The notes: generated by a model not told the origin, from the letters alone. A stretch of 64,000 nt of DNA from Pseudomonadota bacterium (GCA_018241765.1 JAFEDD010000005.1:37647-101646); one strand, 5' to 3'; positions 37,701 through 48,561 are shown, numbered from the stretch's first letter. A program made the numbers and translations.

Positions 37701-37820
37701 GTTTGCGCTTTTTATATGCAAAAACAATGGCTTGCAGCGCAAGCCAACACGGTTTCAGTGCGGCACCCCGGCCGCAAACCGCGTGCCGACGTGAAAGTTG
37801 TTCGAAACCGGGTCAGCCGC

Positions 37821-38429
37821 TCAGTGAATGCCGCCGGTGCGGATGATGCCCACCGCGAGCCCTTCGATGGCGAAGTCGTCCACCCTCGGGTCGACCGCGA
37901 TGGGGCTCAGGCGGTCGTTCTCGGGCAGCAGTTCGATCGCGCCGCCCTTGCGCTTCAGGCGCTTCACGGTGACTTCGTTGTCGATGCGGGCGACGACGAT
38001 CTGCCCCGAGCGCGCTTCCGAGGTTTTGTGCACGGCGAGCAGATCGCCGTCGTGGATGCCGATGTTGATCATCGAATCGCCCTTCACCTCGAGCAGATAG
38101 TCGGCGTTGGGTGAGAACAGCGCGGCGTCGATCTTGTGGCGCGAGCGGATGTTTTCTTCGGCGAGGATGGGCGTGCCGGCGGCGACGCGCCCGATGAGCG
38201 GCAGGCCGGGCAGACCCGCCTGCTTCAACTGGATGCCGCGCGAGGCACCCGGCAGGATATCGAGGATGCCCTTGCGCTCGAGCGCGCGCAGGTGTTCCTC
38301 GGCGGCGTTGGCCGAGCGAAAGCCAAGCTGTTCGGCAATTTCGGCCCGCGTGGGCGGAAAGCCCGAGCGTTCGATGAAGTCCTGGATCAAGGCGAGGATT
38401 TCGGCCTGACGGGCGGTGAGCGGTCGCAT
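37821..38429 (-). CDS. lexA: LexA repressor
   Basis: This SOS repressor has 202 aa. The winged helix-turn-helix is N-terminal ('[18 protein letters not shown]...[13 protein letters not shown]'). The autocleavage site is Ala-Gly in 'RVAAGTPIL', the nucleophile Ser is in '[10 protein letters not shown]' and the general-base Lys in 'NEVTVKRL', so it is self-cleaving. ATG 38429 has GGGAG upstream. An SOS box 32 nt before the start implies autoregulation. The divergent neighbour recA shares that box. Confidence 0.97.
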   Translation of the reverse strand: MRPLTARQAEILALIQDFIERSGFPPTRAEIAEQLGFRSANAAEEHLRALERKGILDILPGASRGIQLKQAGLPGLPLIGRVAAGTPILAEENIRSRHKIDAALFSPNADYLLEVKGDSMINIGIHDGDLLAVHKTSEARSGQIVVARIDNEVTVKRLKRKGGAIELLPENDRLSPIAVDPRVDDFAIEGLAVGIIRTGGIH

Positions 38430-38449
38430 GACGGGTTTCTCCCTGGGGC

Positions 38450-38496
38450 TTGACATGGTGCCTGTAAATAGATACAGTGCGCATCCGTACAGTGAA
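38450..38496. promoter_or_regulatory. Shared SOS box and divergent lexA/recA promoters
   Basis: CTGTAAATAGATACAG (38462-38477) is a consensus-type LexA box (CTGT-N8-ACAG). On the plus strand TTGACA (38450-38455) and TACAGT (38473-38478), spaced 17 bp, form a promoter toward recA. On the minus strand TTCACT (38491-38496) and TATCTA (38469-38474), spaced 16 bp, point toward lexA. The box overlaps both -10 elements, so one operator could control both genes. The recA leader would be about 245 nt. Confidence 0.8.
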
Positions 38497-38728
38497 TTTT
38501 ATCCAGTGTTTCGCGTCGATGCAAGCCCCCGTGCACCGCTTCGCGCCCCACCGATCGAGCTCGCTGTCGTCACCCGTTTTGCCGGACGCGATTTCGGCAG
38601 CCGGCGAGGCACCATTCCTGACGCGGTCGCTCACGTGAGGAATGCGCCGGCTGCCCGAACGTCCGATCCTCCCCCGCACGGGGTGTCGGTCGTTCGTCGA
38701 TGCCTACCTACAATTTGAGGACTTCAAA

Positions 38729-39781
<1,053 letters not shown>

Positions 39782-39791
39782 GCGCACACGA

Positions 39792-39838
39792 CCGAAGCCG
39801 CCTCGCGCCATCGGGGCACGGCTTCGGCGGCCGTGCCC
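39792..39838 (+). promoter_or_regulatory. Overlapping hairpins between recA and recX
   Basis: CCGAAGCCG (39792-39800) can pair with CGGCTTCGG (39820-39828). GGGCACGG (39814-39821) can instead pair with CCGTGCCC (39831-39838). The two helices are mutually exclusive. No T-tract follows, so this is not a standard intrinsic terminator; partial attenuation of recX is a possibility. Confidence 0.4.
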
Positions 39839-39960
39839 ATCCGTCGTCAGTGCGATGGCGTGCGGGGCAACCGGGGAACCGCCTGCCCGAACCCCGCTCC
39901 AACCCTCGTTGGCAATCGTTTGCCGCGCCACAGCGATACCGCGGCCCACGGAGGCCACGC

Positions 39961-40710
39961 ATGCAAGGCTCATCCGCTCTTCCCGTTCGGTCACCCGCGA
40001 TCGATAATCCGCGCATGGCCAGCAGTGATCACGGCAACGACTCCGGCGATGGCGCCCCGCCGGACGCCGGCAAAGCGCTGCGCAACAAGGCGTTGCGGCT
40101 GCTCACCACGCGCGAACACTCGCGCGAGGAACTGCTGCGCAAACTCGGGCAGGCGCGTGCCCGCCGCGCGCGGCAGAATGCCGAGCCGACCCCCCATCAG
40201 CGCGACGACATCGAACGCATCCTCGATGAACTCGCGGCGGCGGGCTGGCAATCCGACGAGCGATACGCCGAGGCCATCGTCCGTCGCCTCGGCGATCAGG
40301 CCAGCCGCCGCTTCATCGAAGACCGACTGGCGCAGGCCGGCATCGCCAAGGAAGTCGCGCAACACGCGCTCACCGCGCTCGAACGCGACGAGCGCGACCT
40401 CGCCGGCGCCCTCCGGCAGCGACGTTTCGGCGACGACCCACCGGCGGACGAGCGCGCCCGCGAGCGCCAGATTCGCTTCCTGCTCTCGCGCGGTTTCCAT
40501 CTCGGCGACGCCTTCAAGGTCGTCCCGCGCGCCGTGACGCGAGGCGACGGCGACCGTGTCGCGGGCACCGCCGGACGCAACGCCGACGCTCGGGATACCG
40601 GCGATGCCCCGTCCACGTTGCGCCGAGGCACACCGCTGCGGCGCAGCAGCATCCCGCGCGCCCGCCCGTGGGGCGCGCGCAACGACGCCGATCCTCCGGA
40701 CGACGTCTGA
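39961..40710 (+). CDS. recX: Regulatory protein RecX
   Basis: RecX binds RecA filaments and limits their activity. The 249-aa product has the tandem three-helix repeats: '[20 protein letters not shown]', '[23 protein letters not shown]' and '[20 protein letters not shown]'. ATG 39961 is preferred because GGAGG lies 6 nt upstream; ATG 40015 is the next candidate. The last ~60 residues are a basic, Arg/Pro-rich extension beyond the usual RecX end. The separation from recA (179 bp) contains competing hairpins. Confidence 0.9.
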   Translation: MQGSSALPVRSPAIDNPRMASSDHGNDSGDGAPPDAGKALRNKALRLLTTREHSREELLRKLGQARARRARQNAEPTPHQRDDIERILDELAAAGWQSDERYAEAIVRRLGDQASRRFIEDRLAQAGIAKEVAQHALTALERDERDLAGALRQRRFGDDPPADERARERQIRFLLSRGFHLGDAFKVVPRAVTRGDGDRVAGTAGRNADARDTGDAPSTLRRGTPLRRSSIPRARPWGARNDADPPDDV

Positions 40711-41072
40711 CCGCGCGGCCCACCGCGCCGCCTGCCGCAACGCGGAACGCCCTGCGTCGTGCCGCGAGCCGCAGCGTGTGCGCCGGCGTCGAACGGGTGC
40801 GCCGTCCCCGCGCCCGGCGCATCTGCCTCGCGCGCCCCACACGCGTTGCCCCCCACGCAAGCTGCAAACAGCGCGAGCGCCAACCTGTCCGCCCCGCGCG
40901 GCGCACCGCGCCGCCCGCCGCCCGTCGCCGCGCTACGCCGTTCGTCGCACGCGTCGCGCCGAGGCGCACAAACGCCCCAATTGCCGCTACGCTTTCCATC
41001 GGGAGACGAACCCGGGTTTCCCGCGTCGCAACGCTCCGGGGCACACGATGCCCGAGCCACCGAAAGACTGCA
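40711..41072. other. 362-bp gap without a recognisable gene
   Basis: This is very GC-rich sequence between recX and the zinc-ribbon gene. Long open frames in several phases are a composition effect. I see no promoter, repeat or RNA gene that I can support. Confidence 0.5.
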
Positions 41073-42170
41073 ATGACCGCATCCGTTCTGCCACCGCTCG
41101 ATCCGCAACCGTCATCGCGGCGCTGCCCGAATTGCGCCACGTCGATGACGCTCTACACGCTGCCCGGACACTACGGAAAAAACGTCGAACTCGACGCCTG
41201 TCTGGCGTGCAGCGCGTTGTGGCTCGACGGCTGGGAGAGCGCGCAACTCTCGCCCGACAGCATCGTCGCGTTGTTTCGACTGATCAGCGAGCGCGGAGGC
41301 GCCGCGAGCCGCAGTACCGATCGGGTCGGCCAGTCGCTGCGCTGCGTGAGCTGTTCTTCCGCGATGCGGTTGGTGCACGATCGCGCGCTGTCGTCGCGCT
41401 TCGTCTATCAGGCGTGCCCGAAGGGGCATGGCCGCTATATGACTTTCTACAATTTCCTCGCCGAAAAGCAGTTCGTGCGAGAGCTGCTGCCGGCCGAACG
41501 CGAGCGCCTCTCGGTCAGCGTGAGCCAGATCAAGTGCTCCAACTGTGGGGCCCCGGTCGACATCGCGAAGAACGACGCCTGCGGCTACTGCCGCGCCCCG
41601 ATCGCGGTGTTCGACCGTGACGCCGCAAAGCAGGCGATCGATCGCTACCTGCAACAGCGATCGCTGCCCGCGCACGACGCGCCGCCCGTGCCGTGGGCTC
41701 CCGTCTCCTGGCCGCAGCCGGCATCCGCCGAGCGCTCATCGACGTCTTCGTGGGCGACGGCCGATCTTGCGAGCGACATCCTGTTTGCGCTGAGTCGCGC
41801 CGTCACCCGTCACGAGCATCGCGCCGCGCCAGCTGTGCTCGCGGGGCTGGGTGCGAGCGCGAACGCCCTGCCGACGGCCACCGACGCGCTGCTGGGCGTG
41901 GGCGGTGCCGGCATCGGCGCCGGGCTGCCCGAGGCGACGCAGGCACTGTTCGGTCATGGTGTCGATCTCGCCTCGGCGTCTTCGCTGATCGACGCCATGG
42001 GCGCCGGAAGCGGCGGCGCGATCGATGCGATCGCGTCACTTGGTTCCGGCGGCGAGCACGCCGTCGCCAGCGCCGGCTCGTTGCTCGCAAACGCGGCCGA
42101 TGCAGGCGACGGCATCGTCGACCTCGTCGCCGATGGCATTGGCAGCCTGCTCGATTCGATCTTCGGCTGA
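41073..42170 (+). CDS. Zinc-ribbon protein of unknown function
   Basis: This 365-aa protein has several Cys pairs. An N-terminal zf-TFIIB-like ribbon reads 'CPNCATSM...ELDACLACSALWLD' (residues about 18-51). A second knuckle is 'LRCVSCSSAM' paired with 'ACPKGHG', and a third is 'CSNCGAPVD...ACGYCRAPI' (about 153-173). The C-terminal half changes to Ala/Gly/Ser/Asp-rich low complexity with repeated 'LG.GG.G', possibly disordered or membrane-active. I know no function for this arrangement. ATG 41073 was chosen because the ribbon begins soon after. It converges on tag. Confidence 0.7.
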   Translation: MTASVLPPLDPQPSSRRCPNCATSMTLYTLPGHYGKNVELDACLACSALWLDGWESAQLSPDSIVALFRLISERGGAASRSTDRVGQSLRCVSCSSAMRLVHDRALSSRFVYQACPKGHGRYMTFYNFLAEKQFVRELLPAERERLSVSVSQIKCSNCGAPVDIAKNDACGYCRAPIAVFDRDAAKQAIDRYLQQRSLPAHDAPPVPWAPVSWPQPASAERSSTSSWATADLASDILFALSRAVTRHEHRAAPAVLAGLGASANALPTATDALLGVGGAGIGAGLPEATQALFGHGVDLASASSLIDAMGAGSGGAIDAIASLGSGGEHAVASAGSLLANAADAGDGIVDLVADGIGSLLDSIFG

Positions 42171-42187
42171 CCCGCGTGCAGCACGCG

Positions 42188-42847
42188 CTACAGCGCTTCG
42201 CCCAACGCCCGCACCGCGTCGTGCCGCCAGCAGCCGAGCAAGTGATCGTTGACCATGCCGCATGCCTGCATGTGGGCGTAGACGATGGTCGAGCCGACGA
42301 ACTTGAAACCCGCCTGCGTCAACGCCTTCGATAGCGCGTCCGACACCGGCGTCGTTGCCGGAACGTCCTCGCGGCGCCGACGCTTGCCCTGAATCGGTCG
42401 GCCGTCGACGAAGCGCCAGAAGAAATCGGTGAGCGCGAATGCCGGGCGCGCAGCCGTTTCGCGCAACCGGAGCAGCGCCTGTGCGTTGGTCACGGCGGCG
42501 CGGATCTTCAACCGGTTGCGGATGATGCCGGCGTCGGCCAGCAGCTTCTCGATCTTCGGTTCCCCGTAGCGCGCGATGGTTTGCGCATCGAAGTCGTCGA
42601 ACGCACGGCGATAGTTCTCGCGCTTGGCGAGCACCGTTTGCCACGACAACCCGGCCTGCGCCCCTTCGAGAATCAGCATCTCGAACATCTTGTGCTCATC
42701 GAAGCAGGGCACGCCCCATTCCTCGTCGTGATAGTTCTCATAGAAATCAGGCACGCCGGTGGCCCAGTGGCAGCGGGGCTTCCGGCCCGGCGGCAGCGCG
42801 GCTTCGTCGCTGGATGCCTTGTTCGCAGAGGGTTTCCGTGTCGTCAT
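42188..42847 (-). CDS. tag: DNA-3-methyladenine glycosylase I
   Basis: This base-excision enzyme removes 3-methyladenine from alkylated DNA. The 219-aa product has the Tag signature: 'RCHWATG' with the zinc Cys, 'YHDEEWGVP', 'LILEGAQAGLSWQTVLAKR' and 'FKFVGSTIVYAHMQACGMVNDH', with the C-terminal zinc ligands 'H...H' in that last block. The N-terminal ~25 residues are an extension rich in Lys and Ser. It stands alone; nothing visible suggests Ada-type control. Confidence 0.95.
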   Translation of the reverse strand: MTTRKPSANKASSDEAALPPGRKPRCHWATGVPDFYENYHDEEWGVPCFDEHKMFEMLILEGAQAGLSWQTVLAKRENYRRAFDDFDAQTIARYGEPKIEKLLADAGIIRNRLKIRAAVTNAQALLRLRETAARPAFALTDFFWRFVDGRPIQGKRRRREDVPATTPVSDALSKALTQAGFKFVGSTIVYAHMQACGMVNDHLLGCWRHDAVRALGEAL

Positions 42848-43019
42848 GATGTTTCGTCCCGGTGGGCGGTGGCGCGGTCGAGGTCAGCCACACCCAGCGT
42901 GATCATGTTCATTCGGGGAATTTTCACGGCGGACCTCGCTCATCGGGCAATGGAAAGAGGGAGAGAAGATCGTGCAGGCGAATACCGTTGTCAAGCGGCG
43001 AGGATGCAACGCCGCGCGC

Positions 43020-44195
43020 CTACTCGACCGGCATCTTGCGCTTGGCAAACCAGCTTCCCGAGAGCATGCCGCCGCCGATGACCAGGAAGAGCGGCAGCAT
43101 GCCGGTGCTGACCGAGAGCACCCCGAACACGAGCGGCATCGTCCACTGGCTGGTGGCGATCAGCGTCATGCGCATGCCGTTGACTTCGCCCACCCGTCCG
43201 GGCGGCGCCGCTTCGTGCAGGATGCTCAGCGTGATCGGCTGGCTGGCGCCCAGCCCGAGGCCGATGATGAACGACAGCGTCAGCATCATCGCGTAACTGC
43301 GGGTGAAGGCAAACGCGAGGAAGGTGCAGCCGGCGAGCACCATGGCGCTGACCATGACGCCGCGCTCGCCCAGACGCGCCGTCAGCCGCGTCATGAAGAG
43401 GCGCACGACGAACACCGCCACCGCGAACAGAGACAGTGTGGAGCCGATCTCGGTGGCGCTGAGCCCGAGTTCCGAGCCGAGCACCGGCACGATGAAGATG
43501 TAGAGATCCCAGCCGACGGTGATGAACGAGGCAATGATCAGCGTGTTGCGCACGGCGGGCATGGCGAGCAGTTCGCGCACACCGCCGTTGCGCTGCTCGC
43601 TCGGCGGCGGCTCCCAGGGCAGGGTGACGCGTCCGCTCGCGAAGACGAGCGTCGGCAACGCGCCGCACACGGCGAGCACGCCGAAGGCGGCCTGATAACT
43701 CACATGGTCGATCATGAACCCGGCCACCAGCGGACCGAGGAAGCTCGAAATCGAAAAACCCATCGACATCACGCTGAAGGCGCGCACGCGTTGCTCAGTG
43801 CCGCCGAACAATCCGACCGCGTATTGCGACGCCGCGGCGATCACCATCCAGCCGACCCCGATGACGCAGGCGCACAGCGCGAGCACGCCGAGCATCGGCT
43901 GCGCCGCCGCGACCGCGCCGCCGAGTGCGACGGCGATGCAGCCCGCGATCAGCGGCCGCTTGAGCGGCATGCGGTCGACCAGTCGCCCGACGCGAATGGC
44001 GAGGAACGCGGGAATGATGTTGAACATCGCCGTCAGCAGTCCGACCCACAGCGCGCCGCCGCCCGCCTTGATGGCGGCCAGCGAGGTCGTGATGCGGATG
44101 CCGTTGAACGCGGTGTGCGCGACGATCAGGCAAGCGACGAGAACGAAGAGCCCGCGCGGCAGCGATGGCGGAGTCGGCGTCGTCACCGCGACCAC
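43020..44195 (-). CDS. Major facilitator superfamily transporter
   Basis: The product has about 391 aa and twelve predicted transmembrane segments. The first loop carries 'GRLVDRMPLKRPLI', a version of MFS motif A, and 'RLTARLGERGVM' is the matching loop in the second half. The family exports drugs or metabolites, or imports small molecules; the substrate cannot be inferred. No ATG opens the frame near the first helix. GTG 44195 is my best start (GTG 44186 is an alternative), and the frame is open to 44342. It is divergent from alaS, with a dispersed hairpin between them. Confidence 0.85.
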   Translation of the reverse strand: MVAVTTPTPPSLPRGLFVLVACLIVAHTAFNGIRITTSLAAIKAGGGALWVGLLTAMFNIIPAFLAIRVGRLVDRMPLKRPLIAGCIAVALGGAVAAAQPMLGVLALCACVIGVGWMVIAAASQYAVGLFGGTEQRVRAFSVMSMGFSISSFLGPLVAGFMIDHVSYQAAFGVLAVCGALPTLVFASGRVTLPWEPPPSEQRNGGVRELLAMPAVRNTLIIASFITVGWDLYIFIVPVLGSELGLSATEIGSTLSLFAVAVFVVRLFMTRLTARLGERGVMVSAMVLAGCTFLAFAFTRSYAMMLTLSFIIGLGLGASQPITLSILHEAAPPGRVGEVNGMRMTLIATSQWTMPLVFGVLSVSTGMLPLFLVIGGGMLSGSWFAKRKMPVE

Positions 44196-44359
44196 CCCGT
44201 GCGGTGTGGGTGCGTGCCCGAACGACGACGTCGCCGTGGTTTGATCCGCGTCTCCCTGGAGTCGATGTGGCGGCGCCGCCACTCGTTGAACCTTCGAATT
44301 ATCGCGTCGAGCGCGCAGTTTCGCCGTCACCGCGTTCCACAAGCCGCCCCGCGACCCAA

Positions 44360-44476
44360 CAACTTTTCATCGAAAGCCGCATCCATGACGGGCTTGTAGC
44401 GCGCATTTGCCAATAGTCGACATCATTGAAAAACGCGCCGCAAGCCTGTTATGGACGTCATTTGAACGAAAAGTTG
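44360..44476. repeat. Dispersed ~117-bp hairpin repeat, copy 5 (best preserved ends)
   Basis: Perfect terminal repeats CAACTTTTC/GAAAAGTTG bound 117 bp. The arms are GCCGCATCCATGACGGGCTTG and CAAGCCTGTTATGGACGTC, with AGTCGACAT in the core. Differences between the arms are mostly transitions that keep G-U pairing in RNA. Confidence 0.88.
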
Positions 44477-44548
44477 TATCGATTCGGGCATCCTTCCGAG
44501 GCATCGCGCCGAGCGCTTTGCGGTGCGCATTTCGTGCCGGGCGGACCG

Positions 44549-44583
44549 TAAAATCGAAGGTTTTGCGCGGCGTCGCGCCGCGC
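44549..44583 (+). promoter_or_regulatory. alaS leader: -10 element and stem-loop
   Basis: TAAAAT (44549-44554) is a likely -10. It is followed by GCGCGGCG-tcg-CGCCGCGC (44565-44583), a perfect 8-bp stem near the 5' end of the predicted ~80-nt leader. AlaRS controls its own transcription in E. coli; whether this hairpin has such a role is unknown. Confidence 0.4.
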
Positions 44584-44641
44584 GCCGACCCGCTCGCCGC
44601 GACTCGCCAACGCGCGGCACGCCCCAACTTCGAGACGCTCC

Positions 44642-47251
44642 ATGAAACTCGCCGACATCCGCGAAAAGTTCCTCGCCTATTTCGAATCGAAGGGGCACAC
44701 CCGCGTCGCCTCGTCGCCGCTCTTCCTCGCCAATGACCCGACGCTGATGTTCGTCAACTCGGGCATGGTGCAGTTCAAGGATGTCTTCACCGGCGTCGAC
44801 AAGCGTGCATACCAACGGGCGACGACGGCGCAGCGCAGCGTGCGCGCCGGCGGCAAGCACAACGATCTGGAGAACGTCGGCTACACCGCGCGCCATCACA
44901 CCTTTTTCGAGATGCTCGGCAACTTCTCGTTCGGTGACTACTTCAAGCGCGACGCCATCAAATTCGCGTGGGAACTGCTGACCGAGGTCTACGGCCTGCC
45001 GAAGGACAAGCTCATGGTCACCGTCTACGCCGAGGATGATGAAGCCTTCGGCATCTGGAAGGACGAGGTGGGCGTGCCCGTCGATCGCATCGTGCGCATC
45101 GGCGACAACAAGGGCAGCCGCTACGCCAGCGACAACTTCTGGATGATGGGCGATACGGGGCCTTGCGGCCCCTGCTCGGAAATCTTCTACGACCACGGCC
45201 CGCACATCCCCGGCGGCCCGCCCGGCTCGCCCGACGAGGACGGCGACCGCTTCATCGAAATCTGGAATCTCGTGTTCATGCAGTTCGAGCGCGAGGTGAA
45301 GGACGGCCCCATGAAGCCGCTGCCCAAGCCCTCCATCGACACCGGCATGGGCATCGAGCGCCTCGCCGCCATCCTGCAGCACGTGCACTCGAACTACGAG
45401 ATCGACCTCTTCGTCGCGCTGATCGACGCTGCCTCTCGCGAGACCGGCTGCAAGGACCTGAAGAACCCCTCGCTGCGCGTGATTGCGGACCACATCCGCG
45501 CCTGCTCGTTCCTGATCGCCGACGGCGTGCTGCCCTCCAACGAAGGGCGCGGCTACGTGCTTCGCCGCATCATCCGCCGCGCGCTGCGGCACGGCTACAA
45601 GCTCGGCCAGACCCAGCCCTTCTTCCACAAGCTGGTCGCCGATCTCGATGCGCAGATGGGGGGGGCCTATCCCGAACTGCGCGCCGCGAAGGAGCGCGTG
45701 GCCGAGGCGCTGCTGACCGAGGAGACGCGCTTCGGCGAGACGCTGACGCACGGCATGGCGATTCTCGAAAAGGCTCTGGCCGATGGCGGCCAGGTGCTCG
45801 ACGGCGCCGTCGCCTTCCAGCTCTACGACACCTATGGTTTTCCGCTGGACCTCACGGCCGACGTCTGCCGCGAGCGCGGTGTGCGCGTCGACGAGGCCGG
45901 CTTCGATGCGGCGATGGAGCGGCAGCGCACGCAGGCGCGCGCCGCCGGCAAATTCAAGGCGGCCGAAGTGCTCGCCTACGACGGGCCGAAGACGCTCTTT
46001 CGCGGCTACGAGACGCTCTCCGACGAGGCACGGGTCGTCGCGCTCTACAAGGACGGCGTCGGCGTCAACTCACTCACGAGCGGCGAGCGCGGCATCGTCG
46101 TGCTCGACCGCACGCCGTTCTACGCCGAATCGGGCGGTCAGGTCGGCGACCGCGGCGAACTCTCGTCGGGGCGCGTCTGCCTGAACCTCTTTGCCGTGGA
46201 GGACACGCAGAAGCTGCAACCCGAAGTCTTCGGCCACTACGGCGAGATGAAGACGGGCGAGATCGCGGTCGGCGACACCGTGGCCGCCAACGTCGACTTC
46301 GACGCCCGCGCCCGCACGATGCGCAACCACTCCGTCACCCACATCATGCACAAGGCGCTGCGTGAAGTGCTCGGCAGCCACGTCGCGCAGAAGGGCTCGC
46401 TGGTCGACCCCGACAAGACGCGCTTCGACTTCGTGCACAACGCGCCGCTGACCGACGAGCAGATCCGCGAGGTCGAAGCGAAGGTGAACGCCGAAGTTCT
46501 CGCCAACTCCGCCACCCACGCCGAAGTGATGCCGATCGAGAAGGCCAAGCACTCCGGCGCCGTCATGCTGTTCGGCGAAAAGTACGGCGATGAAGTGCGC
46601 GTGCTCGAAATCGGCAGCAGCAAGGAATTCTGTGGCGGCACCCACGTGGCCCGCACCGGCGACATCGGCCTCTTCAAGATCGTCGGCGAAGGCGGCGTGG
46701 CCGCCGGCGTGCGTCGCGTCGAAGCCGTCACCGGCATGGGCGCCGTCGCTCACGTGCAGTCGATCGAATCGCAGATCGGCGCCGTCGCCCACGCGCTCAA
46801 GGCCCCCGTCGCCGACATCGTGCCCAGGCTCGCGCAGATGCAGGAACACCTGAAGACTGTCGAGAAGGAACTCGCCGCCGCGAAGAGCAAGCTCGCCGCC
46901 GCCGCCGGCGGTGACCTGATCGCGAAGGCCATCGACAAGGATGGCGTCAAGTTCCTCGCCGCCGAAGTCGACGGCGCGGACGCCAAGGCGCTGCGCGAGA
47001 TGGTCGATCAGTTGAAGAACAAGCTCGGCAGCGGCGTCGTCCTGCTCGGCGCCAAAGCCGCCGACGGCAAGGTGTCGCTGTGCGCCGGTGTCACCGCCGA
47101 CCTCATCGGCAAGTTCAAGGCCGGCGACATCGTCGGCCGCGCCGCCGCCGTCGTGGGCGGCAAGGGCGGCGGCCGCCCCGACATGGCGATGGCGGGTGGG
47201 ACCGATGCGGGCAAGTTGCATGAGGCGTTGGCAACGCTAACTCAGAGTTGA
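44642..47251 (+). CDS. alaS: Alanyl-tRNA synthetase
   Basis: This class II synthetase for tRNA-Ala has 869 aa, the usual length. The catalytic core opens '[18 protein letters not shown]', and '[18 protein letters not shown]' is motif 2. The editing domain has the zinc motif '[16 protein letters not shown]' (HxxxH), with '[13 protein letters not shown]' supplying the Cys. A C-terminal DHHA1/C-Ala domain (about 745-869) is Gly/Ala-rich. The start ATG 44642 gives [12 protein letters not shown] stem-loop precedes it. REP-like repeats begin 30 bp after the stop. Confidence 0.99.
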   Translation: MKLADIREKFLAYFESKGHTRVASSPLFLANDPTLMFVNSGMVQFKDVFTGVDKRAYQRATTAQRSVRAGGKHNDLENVGYTARHHTFFEMLGNFSFGDYFKRDAIKFAWELLTEVYGLPKDKLMVTVYAEDDEAFGIWKDEVGVPVDRIVRIGDNKGSRYASDNFWMMGDTGPCGPCSEIFYDHGPHIPGGPPGSPDEDGDRFIEIWNLVFMQFEREVKDGPMKPLPKPSIDTGMGIERLAAILQHVHSNYEIDLFVALIDAASRETGCKDLKNPSLRVIADHIRACSFLIADGVLPSNEGRGYVLRRIIRRALRHGYKLGQTQPFFHKLVADLDAQMGGAYPELRAAKERVAEALLTEETRFGETLTHGMAILEKALADGGQVLDGAVAFQLYDTYGFPLDLTADVCRERGVRVDEAGFDAAMERQRTQARAAGKFKAAEVLAYDGPKTLFRGYETLSDEARVVALYKDGVGVNSLTSGERGIVVLDRTPFYAESGGQVGDRGELSSGRVCLNLFAVEDTQKLQPEVFGHYGEMKTGEIAVGDTVAANVDFDARARTMRNHSVTHIMHKALREVLGSHVAQKGSLVDPDKTRFDFVHNAPLTDEQIREVEAKVNAEVLANSATHAEVMPIEKAKHSGAVMLFGEKYGDEVRVLEIGSSKEFCGGTHVARTGDIGLFKIVGEGGVAAGVRRVEAVTGMGAVAHVQSIESQIGAVAHALKAPVADIVPRLAQMQEHLKTVEKELAAAKSKLAAAAGGDLIAKAIDKDGVKFLAAEVDGADAKALREMVDQLKNKLGSGVVLLGAKAADGKVSLCAGVTADLIGKFKAGDIVGRAAAVVGGKGGGRPDMAMAGGTDAGKLHEALATLTQS

Positions 47252-47282
47252 ATCGAGTCGCGGCGAAACCAAAACGCGCGTA

Positions 47283-47711
47283 GTAGCCTCGATGCAGCGA
47301 AGCGGAATCGAGGAATGGTGCCCGCTCGCCGTCAGGCCGGATGACTACGCGCAGGAAGTGACTCCGGAAGTAGCCTCGATGGAGCGAAGCGGAATCGAGG
47401 AATCGTGCGTTGGCGAATCATGGCCCGCGTCGATCTGGAAAGAACGCCGCGATCCTTGGTTCGCCATGTCGACCTCCGGCGTGACGCCACGGTTTCCCTC
47501 GATTGCGCTGCGCTGCATCGAGGCTACGGATCGATGGCGTACCGTGCAGGGAAGTAGCCTCGATGGAGCGCAGCGGAATCGAGGAATCGTGCGTTGGCGA
47601 GTCATGGCCGGGGTCGATCTCGAAGGAGCGTGGCAAACGTTGGTTCGCCATGTCGACCTTCGGCGTGACGCCACGGTTTCCCTCGATTGCGCTGCGCTGC
47701 ATCGAGGCTAC
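47283..47711. repeat. REP doublets upstream of the RAYT gene
   Basis: GTAGCCTCGATGCAGCGAAG (or GGAGCGAAG) followed by CGGAATCGAGG occurs in plus orientation at 47283, 47370 and 47554. It occurs inverted (ending ATCGAGGCTAC) at 47497-47527 and 47681-47711. Plus and inverted copies pair into two ~158-bp BIME-like units (47370-47527 and 47554-47711) with a conserved interior. Each REP has a GTAG head and a CCTCGAT/ATCGAGG stem. Confidence 0.9.
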
Positions 47712-47744
47712 GGATCTACGGATCGACGGCATATCGTTGGCTGA

Positions 47745-48266
47745 ATGATGGTTGCCTATCGCCGCAACGTGGTTCCCGGGGGCACGTTTTTCTTCACGGT
47801 GACGTTGCGTGATCGGCGCTCGCGGGCGCTGGTGGATCGCATCGATGATTTTCGGGAGGCGTACGAACACGTCCATCGTGCGCGACCCTTCGCGAACGAC
47901 GCCATCGTTGTGCTGCCGGATCATCTGCATTGCGTCTGGACGTTACCGGACGGCGACGCCGACTACGCGGGGCGATGGCGGGCAATCAAGGCGCGCTTCA
48001 CATCCGCTTGCCGTCGCGCGGGCGTTGTGCTGACTCGCGACGACGCCGGTGCGTTCGATCTTTGGCAACGACGCTATTGGGAACACACGATTCGCGATGA
48101 GCGTGACTTCGAGGCCCACGTCGACTACATCCACTACAACGCAGTGAAACACGGCCACGCCAAGGCACCGCGCGACTGGCCGTATTCGTCGTTTCATCGC
48201 TATGTGCGAAACGGATTGCTGCCGCCCGATTGGGCCGTGGCCTCGGATCTCGAAGTGCCGGAGTGA
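47745..48266 (+). CDS. REP-associated tyrosine transposase (RAYT)
   Basis: This 173-aa protein is a Y1/HUH single-strand transposase of the TnpA-REP group. 'RNVVPGGTFFFTVTLRDR' is the family opening. 'PDHLHCVWTLP' is the HUH metal site. 'RYWEHTIRDERDFEAHVDYI' and 'HYNAVKHG' contain the catalytic Tyr, and 'RDWPYSSFHRYV' ends the domain. RAYTs cut and join REP hairpins through a GTAG/GGAG tetranucleotide and are thought to spread REPs while being vertically inherited. REP doublets lie within 35 bp on one side and 20 bp on the other, with outward GTAG ends. All catalytic residues are present, so it may be active. Confidence 0.95.
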   Translation: MMVAYRRNVVPGGTFFFTVTLRDRRSRALVDRIDDFREAYEHVHRARPFANDAIVVLPDHLHCVWTLPDGDADYAGRWRAIKARFTSACRRAGVVLTRDDAGAFDLWQRRYWEHTIRDERDFEAHVDYIHYNAVKHGHAKAPRDWPYSSFHRYVRNGLLPPDWAVASDLEVPE

Positions 48267-48285
48267 ATCGCCGGCGCTGCGGCTG

Positions 48286-48534
48286 CCCTCGATTCCGCTG
48301 CGCTGCATCGAGGCTACGGCTCGACTGCGCACCGTGCAGTCTTGTTTGCCGTCAGGCCGGCTGGATGCGCGCAGGAAGTAGCCTCGATGCAGCGAAGCGG
48401 AATCGAGGAATCGCACGTTGGCGAATCATGGCCCGCGTCGATCTGGAAAGAACGTCGCGATCCTTGGTTGGCCATGTCGCGCTCCGGCGCGTGCCACGGC
48501 TGCCCTCGATTCCGCTGCGCTGCATCGAGGCTAC
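48286..48534. repeat. REP doublet downstream of the RAYT gene
   Basis: Inverted REPs lie at 48286-48317 and 48503-48534, with one plus REP at 48378-48409. The pair 48378-48534 is a third ~158-bp BIME-like unit. GCCGTCAGGCCGG and GCGCAGGAAGT are shared with the upstream side (47329-47360). A partial GAGGCTACGGAATCGAGG follows at about 48540. Confidence 0.9.
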
Positions 48535-48561
48535 GGCGTCGAGGCTACGGAATCGAGGAGG

